Shown: piece by piece, positions 57,086-64,000 of the stretch
How the letters are laid out: each line of letters starts with the position of its first letter
How positions within the stretch are numbered: the stretch's first letter is position 1
NCBI GenBank assembly: GCA_016711125.1
Contig: JADJTQ010000002.1
Location: 682,001 to 746,000, forward strand
From: Saprospiraceae bacterium
GTDB taxonomy: Bacteria > Bacteroidota > Bacteroidia > Chitinophagales > Saprospiraceae
Direction of reading: 5' to 3'
DNA: 64,000 nucleotides
Notes under the pieces: model-generated
The model's input: the letters and a program-made list of their open reading frames with translations, nothing else
What the model was told of the DNA's origin: nothing
Databases searched by the model: none
Position numbers and translations under genes: made by a program

Positions 57086-57883
57086 ATGAAAAAAGTAATT
57101 CCAATATTCATTTTTGCTTTCCTGATTAGTTGTACCAAAGAAAGTCATACTCCAGTGAAGAGCAATAGATACACATTTGAAAAAATTGATGAAGGACATA
57201 TTCATAATGATCTCGTGAAAATCATCATCGGGCAAGTTGCTGAATACCCAAGAAACCAAGCGGAAATAGAAGAACTACTCGGACGAAGTAAACAACCGAT
57301 GGCAAAGTATTTGAGTAGTGAACTCAATGTACCTGTAAAAGAGATATTTGATGTCATGGAGTCAATTGATTTAAATCTTGTTATCGACATTCATACCTCA
57401 AATGATTTCAACATCAAAAGCATTTTGGAAAATGCTCAACTTTCACCTGAATTGACCAACAGTCTTACTGCTTTGGTCGATCTATATTTCGCTACAGAGA
57501 AACTATCGGTCACGAGCCTTGATCAAGTGTCCATGGAATATCTTAAGAATTCACAACTACAGCCAGAAGACCGTCATTTACTTGAAGCTACAACAAATGT
57601 GCTTATGGCTTCAGCTAACTTATGGCTTCCCTTTGAACAAGGTGGTGAAGGACTTTATGAGCAACTCAATAGGAAAAAACCTAATTTTAGTGCTCGATAT
57701 TTAGGTTTGTATGGAATCCTTCTAGCGGATGCGGTAGGTGTTGTGGGTGGTGCTGCTGGATCGGTCGCAGCGAGTGGGGGTGCTGCTGCACTGCCAAATC
57801 CTTTACTCGGTGGACTTCCAACCGCGAGCTTAGTTGGGGTCATATCCGGCGCGACAGCATCGATCACCAAGGCTATAAACTAG
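57086..57883 (+). CDS. Lipoprotein with bacteriocin-like glycine-rich C terminus
   Basis: 265 residues with lipobox LISC (Cys16). Residues 20-200 are helical and acidic (LVKIIIGQVAEYPRNQAEIEEL ... LSVTSLDQVSMEYLKNS). The last 55 residues change to a Gly/Ala-rich hydrophobic stretch, GILLADAVGVVGGAAGSVAA then SGGAAALPNPLLGGLP and TASLVGVISGATASITKAIN, much like the membrane-active part of class II bacteriocins or pore formers. A 67-residue membrane protein follows after 5 bases. I infer a toxic or membrane-inserting tail with a membrane partner, but no family match is certain. Confidence 0.6.
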   Translation: MKKVIPIFIFAFLISCTKESHTPVKSNRYTFEKIDEGHIHNDLVKIIIGQVAEYPRNQAEIEELLGRSKQPMAKYLSSELNVPVKEIFDVMESIDLNLVIDIHTSNDFNIKSILENAQLSPELTNSLTALVDLYFATEKLSVTSLDQVSMEYLKNSQLQPEDRHLLEATTNVLMASANLWLPFEQGGEGLYEQLNRKKPNFSARYLGLYGILLADAVGVVGGAAGSVAASGGAAALPNPLLGGLPTASLVGVISGATASITKAIN

Positions 57884-57888
57884 ATACT

Positions 57889-58092
57889 ATGAAAAACATC
57901 GTACTGGCAAGTCAGATCATTATCTTTTTCACCATGATATTATTCATAGGCGCATATTTTTCCTTAGATAAATATGTATCCTTAGATATTCTGATAAAAA
58001 CACTATTGACAAAATCACCCATCGCCCTGGTTGGAGCCCTGATTGCGGTTTTTGTGCAGCATTGGGCATTAAAGAAAATGAATAAAAAATAA
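57889..58092 (+). CDS. Small two-helix membrane protein, possible partner of the upstream lipoprotein
   Basis: 67 residues with two helices (about 6-25, ASQIIIFFTMILFIGAYF, and 44-58, IALVGALIAVFVQHW) and a basic tail WALKKMNKK. The start is 5 bases after the upstream stop, so they are co-translated. The size and layout suit a bacteriocin immunity protein. Family unknown. Confidence 0.6.
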   Translation: MKNIVLASQIIIFFTMILFIGAYFSLDKYVSLDILIKTLLTKSPIALVGALIAVFVQHWALKKMNKK

Positions 58093-58130
58093 ATGGAATA
58101 GTTTACGTTTTGCTGAAGGATGAACGTGAT

Positions 58131-58660
58131 CTCTCGCAAAGGGCGCAAAGCTCGCAAAGGTTTGATCGTGGAGGAAGAGAATCAAGTTTGATTGAAGTTA
58201 ATTTCGTCAGAGTCACTAATGAGTGATTTTATCTTTCAAAAATCTTAGCCGCATCAGTGCACTCCACAAGAGTAAAAATATCGAAGTCGTCTAATACCTC
58301 TCGCAAAAGCCGCAAAGTCTAAGGGGTTTATTCAAGAAGCACAGAAATTATTCGAGAACCAAAAAAATCTCTGCGGCCTCAGAGCACTCCACGAGAGCAA
58401 AAATGAGCATGTCGTTTAATACCTCTCGCAAAGGTGCAGAGCTCGCAAAGGTTTGATTGTATTCAAGTTGCAATGGAATTATTCCAATAGCCTAAAAAAT
58501 CTTTGCGGCCTCTGCGTACTCTGCGAGAGCAAAACTAGCCATGTTGTTTGATAGCTCTCGCAAAAGTCACAAAGGTTAATTCAAGATTCACAGGAATTTA
58601 TATATAGCCTAAAAAATCGCTCAGCCATAGCGCACCCTGAGAGAACAAGCTGCCCAACTC
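58131..58660. repeat. Four imperfect repeats of about 130 bp
   Basis: CTCTCGCAAAGGCGCAAAG-type segments begin at 58131, 58297, 58423 and 58555 (spacings 166, 126, 132). Between them an opposite-sense CTTTGCGGCCTCTGCG ... CTCTGCGAGAG segment recurs, so each unit can fold into a long stem. No gene is present between 58093 and 58733. Confidence 0.8.
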
Positions 58661-58733
58661 CACGAGAACAAATCAGGGCTAATTCGTGATCCTACATTTT
58701 TTATAACTTAACCATCTAAATCCCTGCGGAGCT

Positions 58734-61184
58734 ATGAAGCGAGCCCACTCCTTTATCATCACTTTTACGATTGCTTTTATGACTTTATCATATGCACAGA
58801 ATATTCCCTATCAAACCCCTCCAAAAAATATTGTAGACCTGGTCGACGCCCCCAATACTCCGTCGGTTAGCCTTAGTCCTGATAAGCAGACCTTGCTGTT
58901 GATCGAAGAGCCGAATCTGCCTGGTATCGAAGAAGTCGCTGAAGAAGAATTGCGTATTGGAGGGCTGCGTATCAATCCACGTACCAATGGCAGTAGCCGA
59001 TCACGGTCATACAACGGTTTGTCTCTCAAGCAGCTTACTGATGACATCACCATGAAGATCAAGGGATTGCCGACCAATCCAAGACTGGAAAACATCAGCT
59101 GGGCCCCGGATGGTCGATCAATTGCCTGTACGCATACTACCCAGCATGGGATCGAACTGTGGCTCATTGATGTTTTATCTCAATCTGCCCGGCGACTTAC
59201 TGATGCTACTATCAATGATGCTGTGGCTGGAGTACCTTTTTTGTGGTTTGGCAGTGGTAAGAAGTTGCTAATTAAACAGATAAGAACAGACCGAAGTGAG
59301 AGTCCCGAAGCCCCAAATGTACCCGCCGGTCCGGTGATTCAGGAAAACAGTGAAGGAGCGGCACCCGTGCGAACCTATCAGGATCTGTTGAAAAATCCTC
59401 ATGACGAGGCATTATTTGAGTACTATACGCATAGCATTTTATCAATTATTGATATTGAGACAGGCGAACAATCAGCCTTGCCCATTGAAGGCAGCATCAC
59501 CGACATGAGCGTCAGCCCGGATGGTCAATATCTTTTAGTGGAGCGAGTCAGAAAGCCGTTTTCCTATATCGTGCCCTATTACCGGTTTGCCAATGAAGTG
59601 ACCATCTTTGATCGGAATGGTAAGCAGATCAGGCAAGTCGCCAACCTACCGGCTGCGGAAAAAATACCAAAAGGCTTCAATGCAGTGCCGTTAGGGCCAC
59701 GTTCATTTGGATGGCGCAATGATCGGCCGGCCACCCTTTATTGGGTCGAAGCGCAGGATGAAGGTGACCCAAAAAATGAAGTGGAAATAAGAGATCGGCT
59801 CTATCTTCTGGAAACTCCCTTTGCCGGTGATCCTGTGCCATCGATTGAGTTTGCTTTGCGCTACCGGGGCATTACCTGGGGTGATGGTGACCTGGCTTTG
59901 GGACACGAGTTTTGGTGGAGTACTCGCCGGGAGATTATTAGTGCCTGGTCGCCCGATCAACCCATGAGCCGAAAAAGAGTATTGTTTGACCGGTCATACG
60001 AAGACCACTACACCGATCCGGGAAACTTTCATACCCACGTCAATCAGTATGGCCGCAGCGTACTCATGCAAACCGATGACGGACACCTGTTTTTAATGGG
60101 CATCGGTGCTTCTGAAGAAGGTAATAGGCCTTTTATGGATCAGTACGACCCAAAATCACAGATCTCTGAAAGGCTCTGGAGATCGGAGGCCCCTTACTAT
60201 GAAATTCCGGTTTCGATGATCGATGCCCGTCAAGGCTTATTGATCACCCGTCGAGAATCAGAAAGTGAACCGCCAAATTACTTCTTGCGCAACCTTAACA
60301 CCGGTCGACTGGAAGGATTAACCAATTTCCCCAATCCTTACGAGATGTTGGATGGGGTAAGTAAAGATATGATCCGATATCAGCGGGATGATGGAGTTGA
60401 ACTGACCGGAACGCTATATCTGCCTCCTGGCTATGATCAAACGAAAGATGGTGCCCTACCGGTATTGATGTGGGCTTATCCTCGTGAATATAAGAGTGCC
60501 GATGCGGCCAGTCAGGTGCGTACTTCTCCCTATGAGTTTCTAAGGATTTCTTATGGGTCACCTTTATTTTGGGTAATGCAGGGGTACGCAGTTTTTGACA
60601 ATTTTGCCATGCCCATTATTGGCGAAGGCGATGAAGAACCCAATGAGACTTTTGTGATCCAGTTGGTATCAGGGGCAAAGGCGGCTATTGATAAACTTGT
60701 GGATATGGGCGTAGCAGATCCTGGCAGAATTGGAGTCGGCGGCCATTCGTATGGAGCGTTTATGACAGCCAACCTATTGGCTCACAGTGATCTGTTTGCA
60801 GCGGGGATTGCGCGCAGCGGAGCTTACAACCGCACGCTTACGCCATTTGGTTTTCAGGCAGAAGAACGCACCTATTGGGAAGTACCCGACATTTATAATA
60901 TTATGTCGCCTTTTATGCATGCTGACAAAATTAAAGAACCTCTGCTGCTGATCCATGGTGAAGCTGACAACAATTCGGGCACCTTTCCGATGCAAAGTGA
61001 GCGATTTTATGGCGCTCTAAAAGGACATGGAGCGACAACGAGATTGGTTATGCTGCCTCATGAAAGTCACGGGTACCGTGCTCGCGAATCCGTTTTGCAC
61101 ATGTTATGGGAGATGGATCAATGGCTGGAGAAATATGTGAAAAAGGTGGAAAGGAGCGAGGGTGTGAAAATGAGTACGCCGTAG
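58734..61184 (+). CDS. S9 family peptidase, glutamyl-endopeptidase-like
   Basis: 816 residues with a signal peptide (HSFIITFTIAFMTLSYAQ). An N-terminal seven-bladed propeller (about 40-520) gates the C-terminal alpha/beta-hydrolase domain. The catalytic triad is Ser672 in GGHSYGAF, Asp745 in HGEADNN and His779 in PHESHGY. The LSPDKQTLLLIEEPNLPGI and GLRINPRTNGSSR text early in the protein is shared with the chloroplast glutamyl peptidase branch (S9D). It is exported, so it probably degrades oligopeptides in the periplasm or outside. The gene is monocistronic after a repeat-rich gap. Confidence 0.92.
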   Translation: MKRAHSFIITFTIAFMTLSYAQNIPYQTPPKNIVDLVDAPNTPSVSLSPDKQTLLLIEEPNLPGIEEVAEEELRIGGLRINPRTNGSSRSRSYNGLSLKQLTDDITMKIKGLPTNPRLENISWAPDGRSIACTHTTQHGIELWLIDVLSQSARRLTDATINDAVAGVPFLWFGSGKKLLIKQIRTDRSESPEAPNVPAGPVIQENSEGAAPVRTYQDLLKNPHDEALFEYYTHSILSIIDIETGEQSALPIEGSITDMSVSPDGQYLLVERVRKPFSYIVPYYRFANEVTIFDRNGKQIRQVANLPAAEKIPKGFNAVPLGPRSFGWRNDRPATLYWVEAQDEGDPKNEVEIRDRLYLLETPFAGDPVPSIEFALRYRGITWGDGDLALGHEFWWSTRREIISAWSPDQPMSRKRVLFDRSYEDHYTDPGNFHTHVNQYGRSVLMQTDDGHLFLMGIGASEEGNRPFMDQYDPKSQISERLWRSEAPYYEIPVSMIDARQGLLITRRESESEPPNYFLRNLNTGRLEGLTNFPNPYEMLDGVSKDMIRYQRDDGVELTGTLYLPPGYDQTKDGALPVLMWAYPREYKSADAASQVRTSPYEFLRISYGSPLFWVMQGYAVFDNFAMPIIGEGDEEPNETFVIQLVSGAKAAIDKLVDMGVADPGRIGVGGHSYGAFMTANLLAHSDLFAAGIARSGAYNRTLTPFGFQAEERTYWEVPDIYNIMSPFMHADKIKEPLLLIHGEADNNSGTFPMQSERFYGALKGHGATTRLVMLPHESHGYRARESVLHMLWEMDQWLEKYVKKVERSEGVKMSTP

Positions 61185-61221
61185 GGTTGAGAAAAAGGTA
61201 ATGTCTGAGGAAGGAATCAGG

Positions 61222-61500
61222 GATCAAGGGACTTCCATCCTTCCAATATTCCATCTTTCCACTTCTTATCAAGTCGCGGGAATAGATCCCGCTCTACATT
61301 TGTCAGATAAGTCCAGGGCAGGGATCAAGGGACTTCCATCCTTCCAATATTCCATCTTTCCACTTCTTATCAAGTCGCGGGAATAGATCCCGCTCTACAT
61401 TTGACATATTAGGTCCAGGGCAGGGATCAAGGGACTTCCATCCTTTCAATTTTTCATCTTTCCACTTCTTCCATCCCTTCCGAACTTTCATCTTTTGCTT
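61222..61500. repeat. Tandem repeat of about 101 bp, nearly three copies
   Basis: GATCAAGGGACTTCCATCCT begins at 61222, 61323 and 61425. Each full unit contains the hairpin GCGGGA-ATAGA-TCCCGC (near 61277-61293 and 61378-61394). The 479-base gap 61185-61663 holds no gene. The third unit is partial and diverges. Confidence 0.85.
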
Positions 61501-61663
61501 CCCTCATAGCCAAGTTAAAGTGTCCCAGCGCTACCCATACTTCGAAAGAACAATACCTTTGGTCGTTTCAATCGGGCATTTGATAAAAACAGGAAACTGA
61601 AACAGGTCAAGGCATGTTATGATACGGATAAACACGTTCACTCACCATTAAAGATTTGAAAGT

Positions 61664-62518
61664 ATGAAAAAAGTTCTCACTGCGATTATCGCTGTATTTC
61701 TCATTGCTGTCGTGCCCACAGACGCCCAGACAGTGGATGAAATCATATCTAATTATTTGGAAAATACCGGAGGCAAGGATGCATGGAAATCGCTAAACTC
61801 GATGAAAATGAGCGGAACTTCAAGCATGCAGGGTATGGAATTTCCTATTACGATCTATTCGAAAAGACCGAACTATGAAAAACTAGAAGTAGAAGTACAG
61901 GGTATGCAGATTGTTGAAGCTTATGATGGCACTACTGCCTGGAGCATCAATCCATTTCAAGGCAATACCACGGCTACCAAGGCTGATGAAGAAATGAATA
62001 AGGAGGCAGCAAAAAAGACCTTTGAGGACGAATTATTAGACTATGCTGCTAAGGGTCATCAGGTAGAACGCTTGGATGACGCTGAAATTGAAGGTGCCCA
62101 AACTTTCCAACTGAAGCTTACTAAAAAGACGGGAGATGAGCAGATCTACTATTTTGATCAAGAGAACTTTGTACCGATCATGATTCGAGTATTTGCCAAT
62201 GCCGGACCGATGAAGGGAGCGGCCATTGAAACCTATCTCAGCGATTACGAAGAAGTGCAAGAACTGATGATCCCCCATTCCATCATGCAAAAAGTCAATG
62301 GTCAGACATTTATGCAAGCCACCATGAAATCGATTGAATTAAATCCGGAAATCGACGACCAGATTTTTGCTTTTCCGGCCGTTCCGGAAAGTACTGAAGA
62401 AAAAAAGATGAGTGAAGAGGTCCCGGTAAAAAAAGAAATGAAACCGGAAAAAAAAATGATGGACGATAAACCGGTGTTGATCGAAAAAAAGAAGAAAGAA
62501 GATCCGAAGAAAAATTGA
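61664..62518 (+). CDS. LolA-like outer-membrane lipoprotein-sorting family protein
   Basis: 284 residues with signal peptide MKKVLTAIIAVFLIAVVPTDAQ. The body matches the Bacteroidota form of the LolA-like fold: VDEIISNYLENTGGKDAWKS, MKMSGTSSMQGMEFPI, YDGTTAWSINPFQG, ETYLSDYEEV and MIPHSIMQK. The last 45 residues are a Lys/Glu-rich tail (KKEMKPEKKMMDDKP) of low complexity, which is unusual for the family. These proteins bind lipid or lipoprotein acyl chains in the periplasm. The next gene, a secreted repeat protein, lies 146 bases downstream. Confidence 0.85.
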   Translation: MKKVLTAIIAVFLIAVVPTDAQTVDEIISNYLENTGGKDAWKSLNSMKMSGTSSMQGMEFPITIYSKRPNYEKLEVEVQGMQIVEAYDGTTAWSINPFQGNTTATKADEEMNKEAAKKTFEDELLDYAAKGHQVERLDDAEIEGAQTFQLKLTKKTGDEQIYYFDQENFVPIMIRVFANAGPMKGAAIETYLSDYEEVQELMIPHSIMQKVNGQTFMQATMKSIELNPEIDDQIFAFPAVPESTEEKKMSEEVPVKKEMKPEKKMMDDKPVLIEKKKKEDPKKN

Positions 62519-62664
62519 CCCTCCATAGCTCAAGGTTGACCTTTCGCTGAAATTCGATTGTCTGCAACAAGCTCAGATTGACCTTGCATTTTGGGATTTT
62601 GCCAGGCCTATTTAATGCCGTATTTTTTATGATCTGCAAATTAAAATTTGATAACATCGCACCG

Positions 62665-64000
62665 ATGAATTCAAAAAATATACTCCACCCTTTTTTTCTT
62701 GCAATTACCTTATCTCCCTTTTTAAACCTCCACGCTCAGGATTCCATATCCATTTCTTTTGGAAACCTTTGGGCACGCAGCATTGGTCCTGCAGTCATGA
62801 GCGGCCGGATTTCGACCATTGATGGGGTACACAAAACTCCGGAAATATTTTACGTTGGTGCTGCCAATGGAGGCATCTGGAAAACGATCAGTGGCGGAGC
62901 GTCCTTTGATCCTGTTTTTGACGACCACATCCAATCCATTGGTGATATCCGCATCGATCAATCACACCCGGATACAGTTTGGGTAGGTACCGGAGAGCCT
63001 TGGGTGCGTAATTCGGTATCCATCGGCGATGGCATTTACCTCACGAGAAATGGGGGCAAGACCTGGACTCATATGGGTTTGGGAAATACAGAACGTATTT
63101 CCAAAGTATTGGTCCATCCTCGCAATTCAGCTATCATTTATTCCGCAGTCCTGGGTCATCTCTGGAATGCTAATGAAGAAAGAGGGGTTTTCAAAACAGA
63201 AGACTTTGGAACCAGTTGGCAATTGGTCAAATTTGTTGACGAGAATTCGGGCTGTGCAGACCTGACCATGCACCCAACCCATCCGGATACGCTAATCGCC
63301 TCTTTTTGGGATCATCGAAGGTCACCGGATTTCTTCCGAAGCGGTGGTCCGGGAAGTGGTTTGCATAAGACACATGACGGAGGAAAGACCTGGCATGAAA
63401 TCACTCAGGGTTTGCCGGATGGCCAGCTTGGCCGGATGGCTGTCGAGTATGCTCCGTCTGATCCTAATGTAGTATATCTGACTGTTGAATGTGAAAAGAA
63501 GGAAGAGAAAGGATTCTACAAGTCAACCGATGGTGGTGAGTCATTCAGGTTCATAAATGGCGATTTTGGCAGTACAGTTAGGCCATTTTATTTCGCCCGG
63601 CTTACGGTCGATCCAAACAACTCGGAGAAGGTTTACAAATGTGGACTTGATCTTACCATTACGGAAAATGGCGGTGAAGCTTTCCGTACCGTAAGTAGCG
63701 GTGTGCACTCGGATATTCATGCCATCTGGGTACCCAAAGGCCAGCCTAAGTATGTGATTATTGGCACTGATGGCGGGGGTTATCGCTCACTGGATGGTGG
63801 GTTTCTGTTTGAAATGTTTATGAATCTACCGCTTTCACAATTTTATCATGTGAGTGTAGATGATGATGTACCTTTTAATGTTTATGGCGGGTTGCAGGAC
63901 AATGGATCATGGTATGCACCATCTAGTGCGGCCGGTGGAGTTGAGAATAGCGATTGGTTGGTTTCTAATTGGGGAGACGGGTTTTATTCGTTTCGCCACC
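62665..64000 (+). CDS. BNR/sortilin-like repeat secreted protein, 3' end outside window
   Basis: 445 codons from the ATG at 62665 to the window end with no stop, so the gene is truncated by the window. A signal peptide (HPFFLAITLSPFLNLHAQ) precedes VPS10/sortilin-like or BNR repeats: YVGAANGGIWKTISGGASF, LTRNGGKTWTHMG, VFKTEDFGTSWQL, LHKTHDGGKTWHEI, YKSTDGGESFRF, ITENGGEAF, YRSLDGGFLFE. The GLQDNGSWY segment near the edge is typical of long (about 1000-residue) Bacteroidota surface proteins with this propeller. A T9SS tail may follow but cannot be seen. Confidence 0.9.
   Translation, partial: MNSKNILHPFFLAITLSPFLNLHAQDSISISFGNLWARSIGPAVMSGRISTIDGVHKTPEIFYVGAANGGIWKTISGGASFDPVFDDHIQSIGDIRIDQSHPDTVWVGTGEPWVRNSVSIGDGIYLTRNGGKTWTHMGLGNTERISKVLVHPRNSAIIYSAVLGHLWNANEERGVFKTEDFGTSWQLVKFVDENSGCADLTMHPTHPDTLIASFWDHRRSPDFFRSGGPGSGLHKTHDGGKTWHEITQGLPDGQLGRMAVEYAPSDPNVVYLTVECEKKEEKGFYKSTDGGESFRFINGDFGSTVRPFYFARLTVDPNNSEKVYKCGLDLTITENGGEAFRTVSSGVHSDIHAIWVPKGQPKYVIIGTDGGGYRSLDGGFLFEMFMNLPLSQFYHVSVDDDVPFNVYGGLQDNGSWYAPSSAAGGVENSDWLVSNWGDGFYSFRH

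Noticed and set aside
62302..62657. Phe/Ser-rich minus-strand frames
   Set aside because: They are antisense to the Lys/Glu-rich tail of the LolA-like protein and reflect its biased codons.

Overview
The window comes from a member of the Bacteroidota, most likely family Saprospiraceae. Three large secreted proteins carry C-terminal type IX secretion (T9SS) tails of the FPNP type. Bacteroidota-type -7 boxes (TAnnTTTG) lie just upstream of several genes. The window also has a broken Bacteroidota-type tyrosine recombinase, a DUF4348-like lipoprotein, a MetE-like protein and an S9 glutamyl-peptidase-like enzyme. The family assignment is inferred from gene style and was not tested by search.

Layout: 1-10 kb holds the end of gcvP, hldD, a phosphopantetheinyl transferase, a WD40 protein, dcd, a beta-propeller-type secreted protein, a rhodanese, a T9SS protein and a PASTA protein. 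10-30 kb is mostly housekeeping: MATE exporter, T9SS protein, dnaE, two thioredoxin-fold proteins, cutC, superoxide dismutase, fdhD, fumC, a diheme cytochrome c, aminopeptidase P, and envelope proteins including a two-domain DUF1080 lipoprotein. 31-42 kb is an accessory island made of 5'-truncated Rhs fragments. Each fragment carries a different C-terminal domain and is usually followed by a small immunity-like gene. The island also holds an IS4-like insertion sequence, a probable toxin-antitoxin-SecB-like chaperone (TAC) operon, and two 315-bp direct repeats that join an Rhs segment to the 3' end of a tyrosine recombinase. 42-50 kb returns to chromosomal genes: ORF6N pseudogene, MetE-like, metallo-beta-lactamase fold, a zinc-ribbon/SDR fusion, HupE-like with DUF6702-like, and a VCBS/FG-GAP T9SS protein. 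50.8-58.7 kb is repeat-rich, with long tandem repeats, a 48-residue secreted peptide, two paralogous proteins of about 500 residues (one broken), and a bacteriocin-like lipoprotein with a small membrane partner. 58.7-64 kb holds an S9 peptidase, a LolA-like protein and the start of a BNR/sortilin-like repeat protein that runs off the end.

The most interesting part is 37.2-41.8 kb. A three-gene operon (RelE/HigB-like toxin, HTH antitoxin with a Trp-rich C-terminal extension, SecB-like chaperone) sits next to an Rhs toxin/immunity module and orphan immunity-like genes. All of these are bracketed by the recombinase-remnant repeats.

A caution applies to the whole window. About eighteen apparent frameshifts, nearly all one base in a homopolymer, break otherwise well-conserved genes such as dnaE, fumC and aminopeptidase P. 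This looks like residual indel error in the assembly rather than gene decay, so these loci are annotated as single genes with the shift point stated. In-frame nonsense codons (ORF6N gene, second large paralog, recombinase remnants) and missing 5' ends in the Rhs island are not explained that way and are treated as real decay.
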